This document shows, piece by piece, positions 45,138 to 53,763 of a DNA stretch of 64,000 nucleotides (its first letter is position 1; each line of letters begins with the position of its first letter). The notes under the pieces were generated by a model. That model worked only from the letters and a program-made list of their open reading frames with translations. It did no database searches and was not told the origin of the DNA. This stretch comes from Bacillus sp. FSL H8-0547 (GTDB lineage: Bacteria; Bacillota; Bacilli; Bacillales; Bacillaceae): assembly GCA_038002745.1 (NCBI GenBank), contig JBBODD010000001.1, positions 1,860,001 through 1,924,000 of the forward strand, in the 5' to 3' direction. The position numbers and the translations under genes were made by a program.

Positions 45138-45806
45138 GTGATGAGAAAAACAACAATGCTGTTCATCATTCCTTTATTTGTTTTTGCAGGCGGATGCGGA
45201 ATCAGTAGTGGTTCAGAAAGTGAAAAAACGAATCCAGAGTCGATCCCTGAAACAGAGGCATTTAAGGACGACTTTACACGTGACTTTATCAAGTCTCCTG
45301 ATGAGGCAGAAGAAGGGTACTACACGTTTGTGTCAAAGACAAAAGGATACACAATGCTGTTTCCTGTAGATGCAACGATCTCATCTGCAGCCCATGATTA
45401 TCAAGATGATTATTTTGAAACATTTAATTTTGGTGAAAGTGTTGATGAGGAAAATCTATCAAGATATTTCACGGTTACATATGAAGATAAACCCTCCACC
45501 AGAGATATTGAATTTAACCTTGAATTACTGACTGAGCACACTGGATACGAGTCGGAATTCAAAGAAATCAGAGCTGGGGACAACGTTATTTATTATGGTA
45601 AGGGCAACGAAGAACTCACCCATAATGAAACAAACAAGAAGGTGAAGTTCTACGGTTATTTAGCCTATATTCACTCGCAAAAGGATCAAGAAGGACTGCA
45701 CTTCTTTTATCAGACGACATGCAGAAAAGCAGATAAACCATGCGAGATTAATGAACAAGTTGAAGAGGAAAGAGCACTGCTGATGATGAAGTCGATTCAG
45801 TTCTAG
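45138..45806 (+). CDS. Array lipoprotein 3 (putative T7SS immunity lipoprotein)
   Basis: The start is GTG 45138 (or ATG 45141) after ACAGGAG, giving about 222 residues with lipobox FAGGC (Cys 20). It carries the blocks EAFKDDFTRDF and GYYTFVSKTKGYTMLFPVDA, and a longer C-terminal part than most paralogues (KELTHNETNKKVKFYGYLAY type, here NEELTHNETNKKVKF). It pairs with array lipoprotein 11: both share FETxNFGESVD, RYxTVTYEDKPST and the closing ALLMMKSI. Function as for lipoprotein 1. Confidence 0.85.
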   Translation: MMRKTTMLFIIPLFVFAGGCGISSGSESEKTNPESIPETEAFKDDFTRDFIKSPDEAEEGYYTFVSKTKGYTMLFPVDATISSAAHDYQDDYFETFNFGESVDEENLSRYFTVTYEDKPSTRDIEFNLELLTEHTGYESEFKEIRAGDNVIYYGKGNEELTHNETNKKVKFYGYLAYIHSQKDQEGLHFFYQTTCRKADKPCEINEQVEEERALLMMKSIQF

Positions 45807-45836
45807 TTTAAAAACACCTCGACAGGAGTAATTGTT

Positions 45837-46484
45837 TTGAGAATTAACATTCAGCTTCTATTGATTTGCATGCTTGCATTTACAGGCGGCTGCGGAATGA
45901 GGATAGAAAATGGTAACGGAAATGTAAATCGGGCTTCTATGCCTGAGACAGAAGCTTTTCAAGATGAGTTCACTAGAGAATTCATGAAATCAACGGAGGA
46001 AACAGAAGAAGGATACTATACGTTCGAGTCAAAGACGAAGGGATATAGAATCTTGTTTCCCCGAGATGCTATTGTATCAATAGGTAACTATTCGGCAGAG
46101 CAAGATAAATTGGAGAGTTTATCTTTTGGGGAAAAATTAGTGGATGAGAAAATTTCTTATTATATTAAGTTGAACTACGAAGATAATGAACTCACAGATG
46201 AAATTGATACGAAATTAAAGTTGCTCTCCAGCGGTACTGATTATGAAGGGGAATATTAGAAAATAGAAAAGGGAGATAAAGTCATCTACCTTTCAGATGA
46301 TGGTCCTAAAAATAAAGATTATTATTACCTTTTGGCTTATGTAAAATCCACTGCTTCTAATAAAGCTATTCGCTTTACCTATATGAGTAACTGTAATGTT
46401 GAAGAAAAAAGCTGTGAGCTAATGACTGATAAAACAGAAGAACTTATTAATAAGATTCTTGATTCTATTGAGTTTATTGAGTAA
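45837..46484 (+). pseudogene. Array lipoprotein 4, interrupted by an in-frame TAG
   Basis: The frame starts at TTG 45837 after ACAGGAG and encodes a lipobox FTGGC (Cys 19) and the usual family blocks. Codon 141 (46257-46259) is TAG after DYEGEY, where the close paralogue at 48624 has AAG (Lys). The frame then continues without further damage to TAA 46482, with KIEKGDKVIY, YYYLLAYVKSTASNKAIRF and the Cys pair. A single base change explains it, so the event looks recent. A 140-residue truncated lipoprotein could still be made. Confidence 0.85.
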
Positions 46485-46525
46485 GTGATCATATAGAACC
46501 TTTTATCATGACAGGAGCAAACATT

Positions 46526-47170
46526 TTGAAGAGAATCTTACAGTTTTACATCCTTATTTTCCTAGCTGTAACAGGCGGCTGCGGAATGAATAGCGAACAG
46601 GGAAACGAAAAAGTAGATCAGGAATCTTTACCTGAAACTAGAGCGTTCAAAGATGAGTTTACCAGAGGGTTTATGAAGTCAACGGAGGAAACAGAAGATG
46701 GATTTTACACCTTTGAGTCAAAAACCAAGGGGTATACGATGCTGTTCCCGGTCAACGCAAAGATCTCTACTATGGATTATGAGCAGATTAAAATTTCATT
46801 TGAGGCTCTAAGCTATAGTGAAAAGATAGATAAAGAAAACATTTCATACTTTATGACGGCAAATTTTGAAGACAGTTCAGATACAGATGATATTCAAATA
46901 AACCTGGAGATTCTTTCAGATGTATCAGGTTATGAAGGGGTCTATAAAGAATACACAAGCGGTGAAAAGACAATATACTTTGGAGAAAAACGAAATGAAG
47001 AAGATGGTTATTATTCACATGTAGCCTATATAACATCTGATGAATCTAATAAAGCAGTAAGTCTTAATTACCACAGCAGGTGTATAAATAAAGGGACTTC
47101 CTGCGAATTACCCGGTCCAGGAGAAAAAGAAAAAATAAAAAGAATTGCAGAATCAGTAGAGTTTGAATGA
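46526..47170 (+). CDS. Array lipoprotein 5 (putative T7SS immunity lipoprotein)
   Basis: TTG 46526 is chosen because ACAGGAG lies eight bases upstream, as in its neighbours; ATG 46508 overlaps that site. The product has 214 residues, lipobox VTGGC (Cys 19), and blocks AFKDEFTRGF and GFYTFESKTKGYTMLFPVNA. Its leader and first codons are almost identical to array lipoprotein 9, whereas its middle and end match lipoprotein 2, a clear mosaic. Function as for lipoprotein 1. Confidence 0.85.
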   Translation: MKRILQFYILIFLAVTGGCGMNSEQGNEKVDQESLPETRAFKDEFTRGFMKSTEETEDGFYTFESKTKGYTMLFPVNAKISTMDYEQIKISFEALSYSEKIDKENISYFMTANFEDSSDTDDIQINLEILSDVSGYEGVYKEYTSGEKTIYFGEKRNEEDGYYSHVAYITSDESNKAVSLNYHSRCINKGTSCELPGPGEKEKIKRIAESVEFE

Positions 47171-47203
47171 TATGCAGATCCATTACTGACAGGAGCCGTT
47201 ATT

Positions 47204-47860
47204 TTGATTAGAGCCATATTCCTATGCCTGATTCTGCTGGTGATTACAGGCGGATGTCAATCAGGAGAAGACCGCAAAAGCGTTGAAACAGCACAAAAAG
47301 CCCAGGAAGAAAGCGATGCAATAAGGGATGAGTTTACCAGTAGTTTTATTGATCCTGATACTAAACCACAAAAAGGATTCTATTTATTTAAATCAAAAAC
47401 GGATGGTTTTACAATGAATTTTCCCGAAAACGCTACTTTAAACCAAGTGTTTTATGAAATAGATGGAAACCATTTTGAAAATATGCTCTTCGGTGCTAAC
47501 GACAAAAATGAAAATACGACGTTTTCAATGATTTTGACCTACGAGAATCAGCCCGTTACAGCTGAAATAGAAGCAAATTTATCTTTGATTTCAGACAGTG
47601 TGAATTACAGCGGCGTATACCTTAAAGAAGAACTCCCTGATAAGATCATTTATTACGCTGAAAAAACCAGCAAGTCCAAAAATGGTGAGACAACGTTCTA
47701 CGAAATCTTCGGATATGCAAAATCGGCTGACAGTGATCAGGCTGTAAGCTTCACAAACGCTGTCAGCTGTTTGAAAACAGAAATGACATGCAGGGTTGAT
47801 GTAACTAAAGAAAAAATGAATACCTTAGACTTAATGGAATCAATTGCTTTCATTAATTAA
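47204..47860 (+). CDS. Array lipoprotein 6, divergent (putative T7SS immunity lipoprotein)
   Basis: A 218-residue lipoprotein from TTG 47204 (ACAGGAG upstream), lipobox ITGGC with Cys 18. It is the outlier of the array: the block becomes DAIRDEFTSSFIDPDTKPQK and GFYLFKSKTDGFTMNFPENA, and the middle shares little with the others beyond spacing and the closing Cys pair (SCLKTEMTCRV). It may recognise a different target variant. Function as for lipoprotein 1, with less certainty. Confidence 0.8.
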   Translation: MIRAIFLCLILLVITGGCQSGEDRKSVETAQKAQEESDAIRDEFTSSFIDPDTKPQKGFYLFKSKTDGFTMNFPENATLNQVFYEIDGNHFENMLFGANDKNENTTFSMILTYENQPVTAEIEANLSLISDSVNYSGVYLKEELPDKIIYYAEKTSKSKNGETTFYEIFGYAKSADSDQAVSFTNAVSCLKTEMTCRVDVTKEKMNTLDLMESIAFIN

Positions 47861-47900
47861 TGTGAGGCAACCTGATTCTACTGACAGGGGCCATATCATA

Positions 47901-48545
47901 ATGGAAAAAAGAATTATGCTGTTCTTCATTCTTTTATTTCTTTTTGCAGGCGGCTGCGGAATGAGTAAAGAAAAGAATAAAGGGAAAGCAAATCAAGAAT
48001 CTATGCCTGAGACAGAAGCTTTTAAAGATGAGTTCACTAGAGAATTTATCAAATCAACGGAGGAAACAGAAGAAGGATACTATACGTTCGAGTCAAAGAC
48101 GAAGGGATATACAATCTTGTTTCCCCGAAATGCAACTGTATCGACAGGTGATTATGAGGCTGTGAAAGATCAATTTGAGAGTTTATCTTTCGGTGAAAAA
48201 CAAATTGACGAAAAAATTTCATATTTTATTAAGTTGAGCTACGAAGATAACAGCAGTACAAGGGATATTGATACGAAATTAGAACTGCTCTCCAACGGTG
48301 TGGAGTATAAAGGGGAATATAAGAAAGCAGTACAGGGGGATTATATGATTTATTCGTCGGATGCCGGTCCTAAAAATCCGGAGTATTATTACTATTTGGC
48401 TTATATCAAATCCGCTGCATCTGATCAAGCTGTTCGATTCACTTATTTTAGTAATTGCATTGTTGGAGAGAAAAGCTGTGAGCTGATAACTGAAAAAGAA
48501 AAAAATCGGATCAATAAGATACTTAATTCAATGGAATTTAAATAG
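47901..48545 (+). CDS. Array lipoprotein 7 (putative T7SS immunity lipoprotein)
   Basis: The start is ATG 47901 after ACAGGGG; the frame upstream to 47844 overlaps the end of lipoprotein 6 and has no lipoprotein signal. 214 residues, lipobox FAGGC (Cys 19), blocks EAFKDEFTREF and GYYTFESKTKGYTILFPRNA. The C-terminal part (YYYYLAYIKSAASDQAVRF, SNCIVGEKSCEL) groups with lipoproteins 4 and 8. Function as for lipoprotein 1. Confidence 0.85.
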   Translation: MEKRIMLFFILLFLFAGGCGMSKEKNKGKANQESMPETEAFKDEFTREFIKSTEETEEGYYTFESKTKGYTILFPRNATVSTGDYEAVKDQFESLSFGEKQIDEKISYFIKLSYEDNSSTRDIDTKLELLSNGVEYKGEYKKAVQGDYMIYSSDAGPKNPEYYYYLAYIKSAASDQAVRFTYFSNCIVGEKSCELITEKEKNRINKILNSMEFK

Positions 48546-48623
48546 TGATTTTTCTGCTTATAAATTTGCTCATACATTTAATGATACACATTGTATTTCA
48601 TCTCCTGAGAGGAGCCTCGCAAA

Positions 48624-49268
48624 GTGAAAAGGGTAATACTGCTGTTAGGGATTGTGCTTGGAATTACAAGCGGATGCGGGTCAAGTGCCGGTCCGGGTAT
48701 TGAAAAAACGAACCAAGAATCTATACCGGATACTGAAGCTTTTCAAGATGAGTTTACTAGAGAATTTATGAAATCAGCGGAGGAAACAGAAGAAGGATAC
48801 TATACGTTCGAGTCAAAGACAAAGGGCTATACAATCTTGTTTCCCAAAAATGCTACAGTATCAGTAGGTGACTATTCGGCAGAGCAAGATAAACTTGAAA
48901 GCTTATCCTTCGGAGAAGAACTATTGAGTGAGAAAATCTCATACTTTATTAAGTTAGACTACGAAGATAATGAAATCACAGATGAAATTGGTACGAAATT
49001 AAAGTTGCTTTCCAGCGGTACTGATTATGAAGGGGAATATAAGAAAATAGAAAAGGGAGATAAGGTCATCTACCTTTCAGATGATGGTCCTAAAAATAAA
49101 GATTATTATTACCTTTTGGCTTATGTAAAATCCACTGCTTCTAATAAAGCTATTCGCTTCTCCTATGTAAGCAACTGCAATGTTGAAGAAAAAAACTGTG
49201 AGCTGATAACGGAAAAAACAGAAGAACGGATTAATCAGATACTTTATTCTATCGGGTTTGTTGAGTAA
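48624..49268 (+). CDS. Array lipoprotein 8 (putative T7SS immunity lipoprotein)
   Basis: A 214-residue lipoprotein from GTG 48624 with GAGAGGAG upstream and lipobox ITSGC (Cys 18). A 78-base gap before it is one of the longest in the array, so it could carry a promoter. The second half is almost identical to the interrupted gene 4, including DNA sequence, which shows what gene 4 encoded before its stop codon arose. Blocks EAFQDEFTREF and GYYTFESKTKGYTILFPKNA are present. Function as for lipoprotein 1. Confidence 0.85.
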   Translation: MKRVILLLGIVLGITSGCGSSAGPGIEKTNQESIPDTEAFQDEFTREFMKSAEETEEGYYTFESKTKGYTILFPKNATVSVGDYSAEQDKLESLSFGEELLSEKISYFIKLDYEDNEITDEIGTKLKLLSSGTDYEGEYKKIEKGDKVIYLSDDGPKNKDYYYLLAYVKSTASNKAIRFSYVSNCNVEEKNCELITEKTEERINQILYSIGFVE

Positions 49269-49310
49269 GCGTTCATATAGAACTTATTTATCATGACAGG
49301 AGCCGACATT

Positions 49311-49955
49311 TTGAAGAGAATCTTACAGGTGTACATCCTTATTTCATTAGCTTTTACAGGCGGCTGCGGAATGAATAGCGAACAGGGAAACGGAAGCGTA
49401 AATCAGGAATCTTTACCTGAAACTCGAGCGTTCAAAGATGAATTTACCAGAGAGTTTATAAAATCAACGAAAGAACCAGAAGAAGGATACTATACGTTTG
49501 AGTCAAAGACTAAGGGATATACGATGCTTTTCCCTGAAAACGGGAAAATATCTATGGGAGACTACGAACAGATTGACACCGATTATGAGGCACTCAGTTT
49601 TGCGGAAAAAATAGATCAAGAGAACGTAACGTATTTTATCACAATCAATTTTGAAGAAACTTCTCATGCTAAAAACACTTCGATGTTTACTAAGCAATTG
49701 TCAGCTGCAACAGGTTACAGCGGTGAGTATACACCTTATAAACTTGACGATAAGACCATCTATTACGGGGAATATGATGATCGTGAAAGCGGGCTTTATT
49801 TTTATAATGCTTATATCGTTTCCAATAAATCAGATAAGGGCATACGCTTTGTTTTTTCTGGCCGATGTATTGATGAACCAAAATCGTGTGAACCATCACC
49901 TTCTGTAATAAAAGATAGAATAAAAAGAGTAACGGAATCTATTGAGTTTATATAA
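49311..49955 (+). CDS. Array lipoprotein 9 (putative T7SS immunity lipoprotein)
   Basis: TTG 49311 lies eight bases after ACAGGAG; ATG 49293 overlaps it and is not used here. The 214-residue product has lipobox FTGGC (Cys 19). Its leader matches lipoprotein 5, but from residue 80 on it is its own type (NFEETSHAKNTSMFTKQLS, YYGEYDDRESGLYFYNAY). Blocks AFKDEFTREF and GYYTFESKTKGYTMLFPENG are kept. Function as for lipoprotein 1. Confidence 0.85.
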   Translation: MKRILQVYILISLAFTGGCGMNSEQGNGSVNQESLPETRAFKDEFTREFIKSTKEPEEGYYTFESKTKGYTMLFPENGKISMGDYEQIDTDYEALSFAEKIDQENVTYFITINFEETSHAKNTSMFTKQLSAATGYSGEYTPYKLDDKTIYYGEYDDRESGLYFYNAYIVSNKSDKGIRFVFSGRCIDEPKSCEPSPSVIKDRIKRVTESIEFI

Positions 49956-50026
49956 ATTTGAAAGACGGCAGCAGAAAAAATTAAAGCCTGCGGTTCTGCT
50001 ATCAATAATTAACAGGAGACATGCTA

Positions 50027-50677
50027 TTGAAACAAATCACACTGTTATATCTCAGTATCTTATTAGCTTTTACAGGCGGCTGCGGGTTAAGTTCCGGTTT
50101 GGAAAGTGAAAAAATGAATCAAGAATCGATCCCTGATACAGAAGCATTTAAAGATGAATTCACTCGGGGATTTATGAAATCAAATAAAGAAACAGAAGAA
50201 GGTTTTTATACATTTGAGTCAAGGACAGAAGCGTACTCCATGCTTTTTCCCGTTAATGCAATCGTCTCAGATATAGAGTACGATGTTGACGGAGATTCAT
50301 TTGAATCATTTTCAATTGGCGAAGACAAGGAGGAAGAGAATTATTCCTACTACATAAAAGTCATTTTCGAAGATAAAAAGACGACAAATAATATTTCCTC
50401 AAAGTTACATGTGTTATCTGATATGGCGGGGTATACAGGTGAGTACAGGGAAAAATCTGGTGAAGAATATAATGTTTATTATGCAGCAAAAGAAGAGATG
50501 AGTTATGGAAAAATAGCTGTTACTTACTTAGCTTATATAGAGGATACAGGGACAGATAAAGCAATATCGCTCAATTTCAACGGAGGCTGTACAGATAAGG
50601 AAAAGCCCTGCGGTCTCGATTCAAAAAATATAAATGAAAGCTTTGAGAAAATCGTTGAATCACTTATCTTTAAGTAA
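50027..50677 (+). CDS. Array lipoprotein 10 (putative T7SS immunity lipoprotein)
   Basis: TTG 50027 fits the array's ribosome-site spacing (GGAG eight bases upstream); ATG 50021 would be only two bases from it. The 216-residue product has lipobox FTGGC (Cys 19) and the blocks EAFKDEFTRGF and GFYTFESRTEAYSMLFPVNA. The middle (YDVDGDSFESFSIGEDKEEE) is distinct from the other copies, with a late Cys pair (GGCTDKEKPCGL). Function as for lipoprotein 1. Confidence 0.85.
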   Translation: MKQITLLYLSILLAFTGGCGLSSGLESEKMNQESIPDTEAFKDEFTRGFMKSNKETEEGFYTFESRTEAYSMLFPVNAIVSDIEYDVDGDSFESFSIGEDKEEENYSYYIKVIFEDKKTTNNISSKLHVLSDMAGYTGEYREKSGEEYNVYYAAKEEMSYGKIAVTYLAYIEDTGTDKAISLNFNGGCTDKEKPCGLDSKNINESFEKIVESLIFK

Positions 50678-50790
50678 AGGATGAAACATTTAGACAGAAT
50701 TAAACGTCAGGTAAATGAACAAGACGCTTAATGCCATACCAAGCACCTTCACACTATATTAAATATCATCTCCGGAGGGAGCCAAACACA

Positions 50791-51462
50791 ATGAAAAAAA
50801 TAATACTGCTGAGTTTAACAATCATGCTTGCATTTACAGGAGGCTGCGGAATGACTAAAGAAAAGGATAACGGTAAAGTAGATCAACAATCTATGCCTGA
50901 GACAGAAGCTTTTCAAGATGAATTTACTAGAGAATTTATGAAATCAACGGAAGAAACAGAAGAGGGATATTATACATTTGAGTCAAAGACTAAGGGGTAT
51001 ACGATGTTGTTTCCTGTAAACGCAAAGATTGCATCAACCGCATATGATTCTCAAGATGATTTTTTTGAAACATATAATTTTGGTGAAAGTGTTGATGACA
51101 AAAATCTATCAAGATATATCACTGTCACATACGAAGATAAACCTTCTACTAAAGATATTAAATTTAATCTTGAATTATTATCAGAGCATACTGGATACGA
51201 TACAGATTTTAGAGAAATTAAAGCTGGTGACAACATCATTTTCTATAGTAAGGGCAAAAAAGAACTTACCCATAAAGAAACGAACAAGAAAGTTAAATTC
51301 TATAGTTACTTTGCCTATGTTCAATCTCAAAAAAGCGAAAAAGGAATACAATTTTTTTATCAGACGACTTGTAAGAAAGCGACTGATTCATGCGAAATTA
51401 TCGACAAGGATGAAGAAGAGAAAGCCCTATTAATGATGAAATCAATAAACTTTATAAAGTAG
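50791..51462 (+). CDS. Array lipoprotein 11, adjacent to the toxin gene (putative cognate immunity)
   Basis: ATG 50791 has GGAGGGAG upstream; the in-frame extension to 50731 is not supported. The 223-residue lipoprotein has lipobox FTGGC (Cys 19), blocks EAFQDEFTREF and GYYTFESKTKGYTMLFPVNA, and the longer C-terminal type shared with lipoprotein 3 (KELTHKETNKKVKFYSYFAY, ALLMMKSINFIK). It ends 15 bases before the lipase-like gene, so by position it is the best candidate for the cognate immunity protein, with the other ten serving related toxins. This is inference. Confidence 0.87.
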   Translation: MKKIILLSLTIMLAFTGGCGMTKEKDNGKVDQQSMPETEAFQDEFTREFMKSTEETEEGYYTFESKTKGYTMLFPVNAKIASTAYDSQDDFFETYNFGESVDDKNLSRYITVTYEDKPSTKDIKFNLELLSEHTGYDTDFREIKAGDNIIFYSKGKKELTHKETNKKVKFYSYFAYVQSQKSEKGIQFFYQTTCKKATDSCEIIDKDEEEKALLMMKSINFIK

Positions 51463-51477
51463 TATTGAGGTGAGGGA

Positions 51478-53421
51478 ATGCAAAATGAAGAAGTTCTAAA
51501 CAGTGATATACTCCGCGCAAGGTTAGCACAATTAGAATATGGCGGTAGCAATACATTTAATATAGATGAAGTAAGGAAAATAATCATTGAAGAAACTGGA
51601 GCTGCGCCTCCTCAAAATATTCGAATATTTTATTCAGATAACATGGAGGAGTTTGATGATTTAAAAAAGGAAGGTAAAGATTCAGGATTCGACGGTACAG
51701 CAATACATTTTTATGATGCTGAAAAAGGTATTAATCAAACTTATATTATTACTAGAGGTAGCGAAAACGCCGAGAAATTAAAAAAAGAAGAAAGCGGCAG
51801 CCCTTTAGATTGGATTTATAATTCCTTGGGTATCTATGCTGGTAAAGAAACGAACCAATATAGAGATGCAAAGTTATTCTCTAACATAATAAATGAAGAA
51901 GTGAAAAAGTTTGAATCAAACCAGAATCAAATTGTTGTTGAAAATAAAATATACGGTATTGGGCATTCTTTGGGAGGAAATTTAATACAAATGCTCGGTA
52001 TTCTAACAGGATCTTATGAAAGGGTCTATGCAATAAATGATGCTCCTCCCAGTGCGTATCAGTTAGCTGCTATTGATGTTCCCTTTAAAGATAAATTGTT
52101 TTTAAACTTCAATTTAAATCCAAACTCTTTCGACCAAATCTACACCATCCCCCCAAAAGACCTGAAAGCCTTCGCCGAAACTTACTACAAAGAACAAGGC
52201 AAGAACATCCACCACCTCACGAATGAGGAGGATATGCTCTTTGCTGCTTCTGAGCTGCGCGGATTTTTGGATTTGGGAAGCCGGACGATGCTGGATTCGA
52301 ATCCTCATTTTGAGAGTATTAGAGAGCGGATTGCGAATCTCTCGGATGAGGATTTGTATGAGATGCAGAAGTTTCTTGTGAAGTACGCCCCTGCGTACAA
52401 GGCAGGCGGCTACGACGGACTGATTAAGGCGATGACGGGAATTGATCTTGTCTTGGTGCAGGATTTGAAGAGTGAGTGGGAGGGCTTCAACATCACGGAT
52501 AATCCTGTTGATACGCTGGATTCTGCCTGGGAGACGGTGAAGAAGTTTGATGAGATGGCTGTGAGTTTAAGGGATTTCATTGAACAGCTGCCTGTGCTTG
52601 CTGAAAACATACCGATTATCCTCAGCATTTTCACGGATTTAACGAGTGAAGAAATATCGATTATTGAGGGTGAGCTCGCAGGCATGGAGAATGATGTGAT
52701 TGAAATCCGTTCGATGATAACAGATCTGATGAGCATGAGCACGATGGAGGAGCTGCTTACTCTTAATCCCTTTACCTTCTATGAAAATATCAAGGATATG
52801 ACTGAACGGTTTGAAGCAATCTATTCAAAGATCAATGGGTTAATGGACAGGTTCGACAAGATCTTTGCTGCCATTGACAGAGCGAAGCTTGATTTCGGGG
52901 CAGCTGTCGAGGGCCACAGCCTGCAGCAGGTGTCAAACGCGCTTGCGAAAAAAGGAAGGCGCTATGAAGGCGGAAATCTTATTCTTTATAAGACGGGTGC
53001 AGACGGAAAGAAAATTGAAGTGAACCTTTCCTCTTCAGTACGGATTTATCAGAGGGGGATGGACAGCTATGAAGCCCGGGAAGAATCACTTAAGCGATAT
53101 CAGGCTGCCTATGATGCAGCATTCCTTGATGATTTTGACATGAGAAAAAGGCATCTGCTGAATCAGATTCAGGATATGGAGACAAACCCCCGCGCTTTCA
53201 GGAGTATGTTTAACCTCGAGGATGCCGAGATCAGCAGCATTCAGGTGCATGAGCACATCCCGCCTCTCCCCTCTGCATTTGCTGACCGTATGGAGGAAGC
53301 TGTACATCATTTTCAGTATCAGTTTGATAAAGGAAGAAGGCTTGTGACTTCCATTAAAACCTCGATTGAAAAAATGTTTAATGAAGAAAAGGACATTGCC
53401 GCCATTTTTGAGCTGAGATAG
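51478..53421 (+). CDS. TslA-like T7SS effector: N-terminal lipase domain, C-terminal helical targeting domain
   Basis: The 647-residue protein starts at ATG 51478 after GAGGTGAGGG. Residues 1 to about 270 look like an alpha/beta hydrolase of the DUF6792 kind: GTAIHFYD, TYIITRGSE, then KIYGIGHSLGGNLIQMLG with the nucleophile Ser 164 in GHSLGG. Candidate acid and base are in LNPNSFDQIYTI and NIHHLTNEEDML. The remaining 370 residues are helical, without WxG at the N-terminus, in the place where TslA carries its reversed T7-targeting domain. From memory TslA of S. aureus is a phospholipase A neutralised by a lipoprotein (TilA) and carried by small helical partners. The neighbours here fit each of these parts. 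No signal peptide is seen. Phospholipase activity is inference. Confidence 0.78.
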   Translation: MQNEEVLNSDILRARLAQLEYGGSNTFNIDEVRKIIIEETGAAPPQNIRIFYSDNMEEFDDLKKEGKDSGFDGTAIHFYDAEKGINQTYIITRGSENAEKLKKEESGSPLDWIYNSLGIYAGKETNQYRDAKLFSNIINEEVKKFESNQNQIVVENKIYGIGHSLGGNLIQMLGILTGSYERVYAINDAPPSAYQLAAIDVPFKDKLFLNFNLNPNSFDQIYTIPPKDLKAFAETYYKEQGKNIHHLTNEEDMLFAASELRGFLDLGSRTMLDSNPHFESIRERIANLSDEDLYEMQKFLVKYAPAYKAGGYDGLIKAMTGIDLVLVQDLKSEWEGFNITDNPVDTLDSAWETVKKFDEMAVSLRDFIEQLPVLAENIPIILSIFTDLTSEEISIIEGELAGMENDVIEIRSMITDLMSMSTMEELLTLNPFTFYENIKDMTERFEAIYSKINGLMDRFDKIFAAIDRAKLDFGAAVEGHSLQQVSNALAKKGRRYEGGNLILYKTGADGKKIEVNLSSSVRIYQRGMDSYEAREESLKRYQAAYDAAFLDDFDMRKRHLLNQIQDMETNPRAFRSMFNLEDAEISSIQVHEHIPPLPSAFADRMEEAVHHFQYQFDKGRRLVTSIKTSIEKMFNEEKDIAAIFELR

Positions 53422-53436
53422 AAAGGGGTTATTTAG

Positions 53437-53763
53437 ATGAACCAAATCTATAAAAGGCACCGGTTTGAATCGATTTCGGAACATCCCGGCAAAGCAGACC
53501 ATGTCAATGCCCAGCTGAACCAAATCGCTTCTGAAGATGCAGCTCTGACCTCCTATATTACAAATGAACTGGCAGGCAGCTCCGCCCTGTTCATTGATGA
53601 AGTGTTTAAAGAGCTGAGTCAGCTTCAGCGGGAGAATGAACATGCTGTCAATCAGTATACCTACATGAATCACATGCTTTCGAACCAATACACTTCTTTA
53701 ATAGAAGAAATCCGCACCCAGAGCGTGACGATCCGCTATGATAAAAAAGAACCAGTAAGCTAG
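53437..53763 (+). CDS. Small helical protein, putative effector-targeting partner
   Basis: A 108-residue protein from ATG 53437 with AAAGGGG upstream, 15 bases after the effector gene. It is almost wholly helical with charged surfaces (KADHVNAQLNQIASEDAAL, LFIDEVFKELSQLQRENEHA) and has no signal peptide and no membrane segment. Size, helical nature and place fit the small partner proteins (like TlaA/TlaB or LXG-partner Lap proteins) that bind a T7SS effector's targeting domain. Only one such gene is seen here; YukE or another protein could take the second role. Homology was not tested. Confidence 0.6.
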   Translation: MNQIYKRHRFESISEHPGKADHVNAQLNQIASEDAALTSYITNELAGSSALFIDEVFKELSQLQRENEHAVNQYTYMNHMLSNQYTSLIEEIRTQSVTIRYDKKEPVS

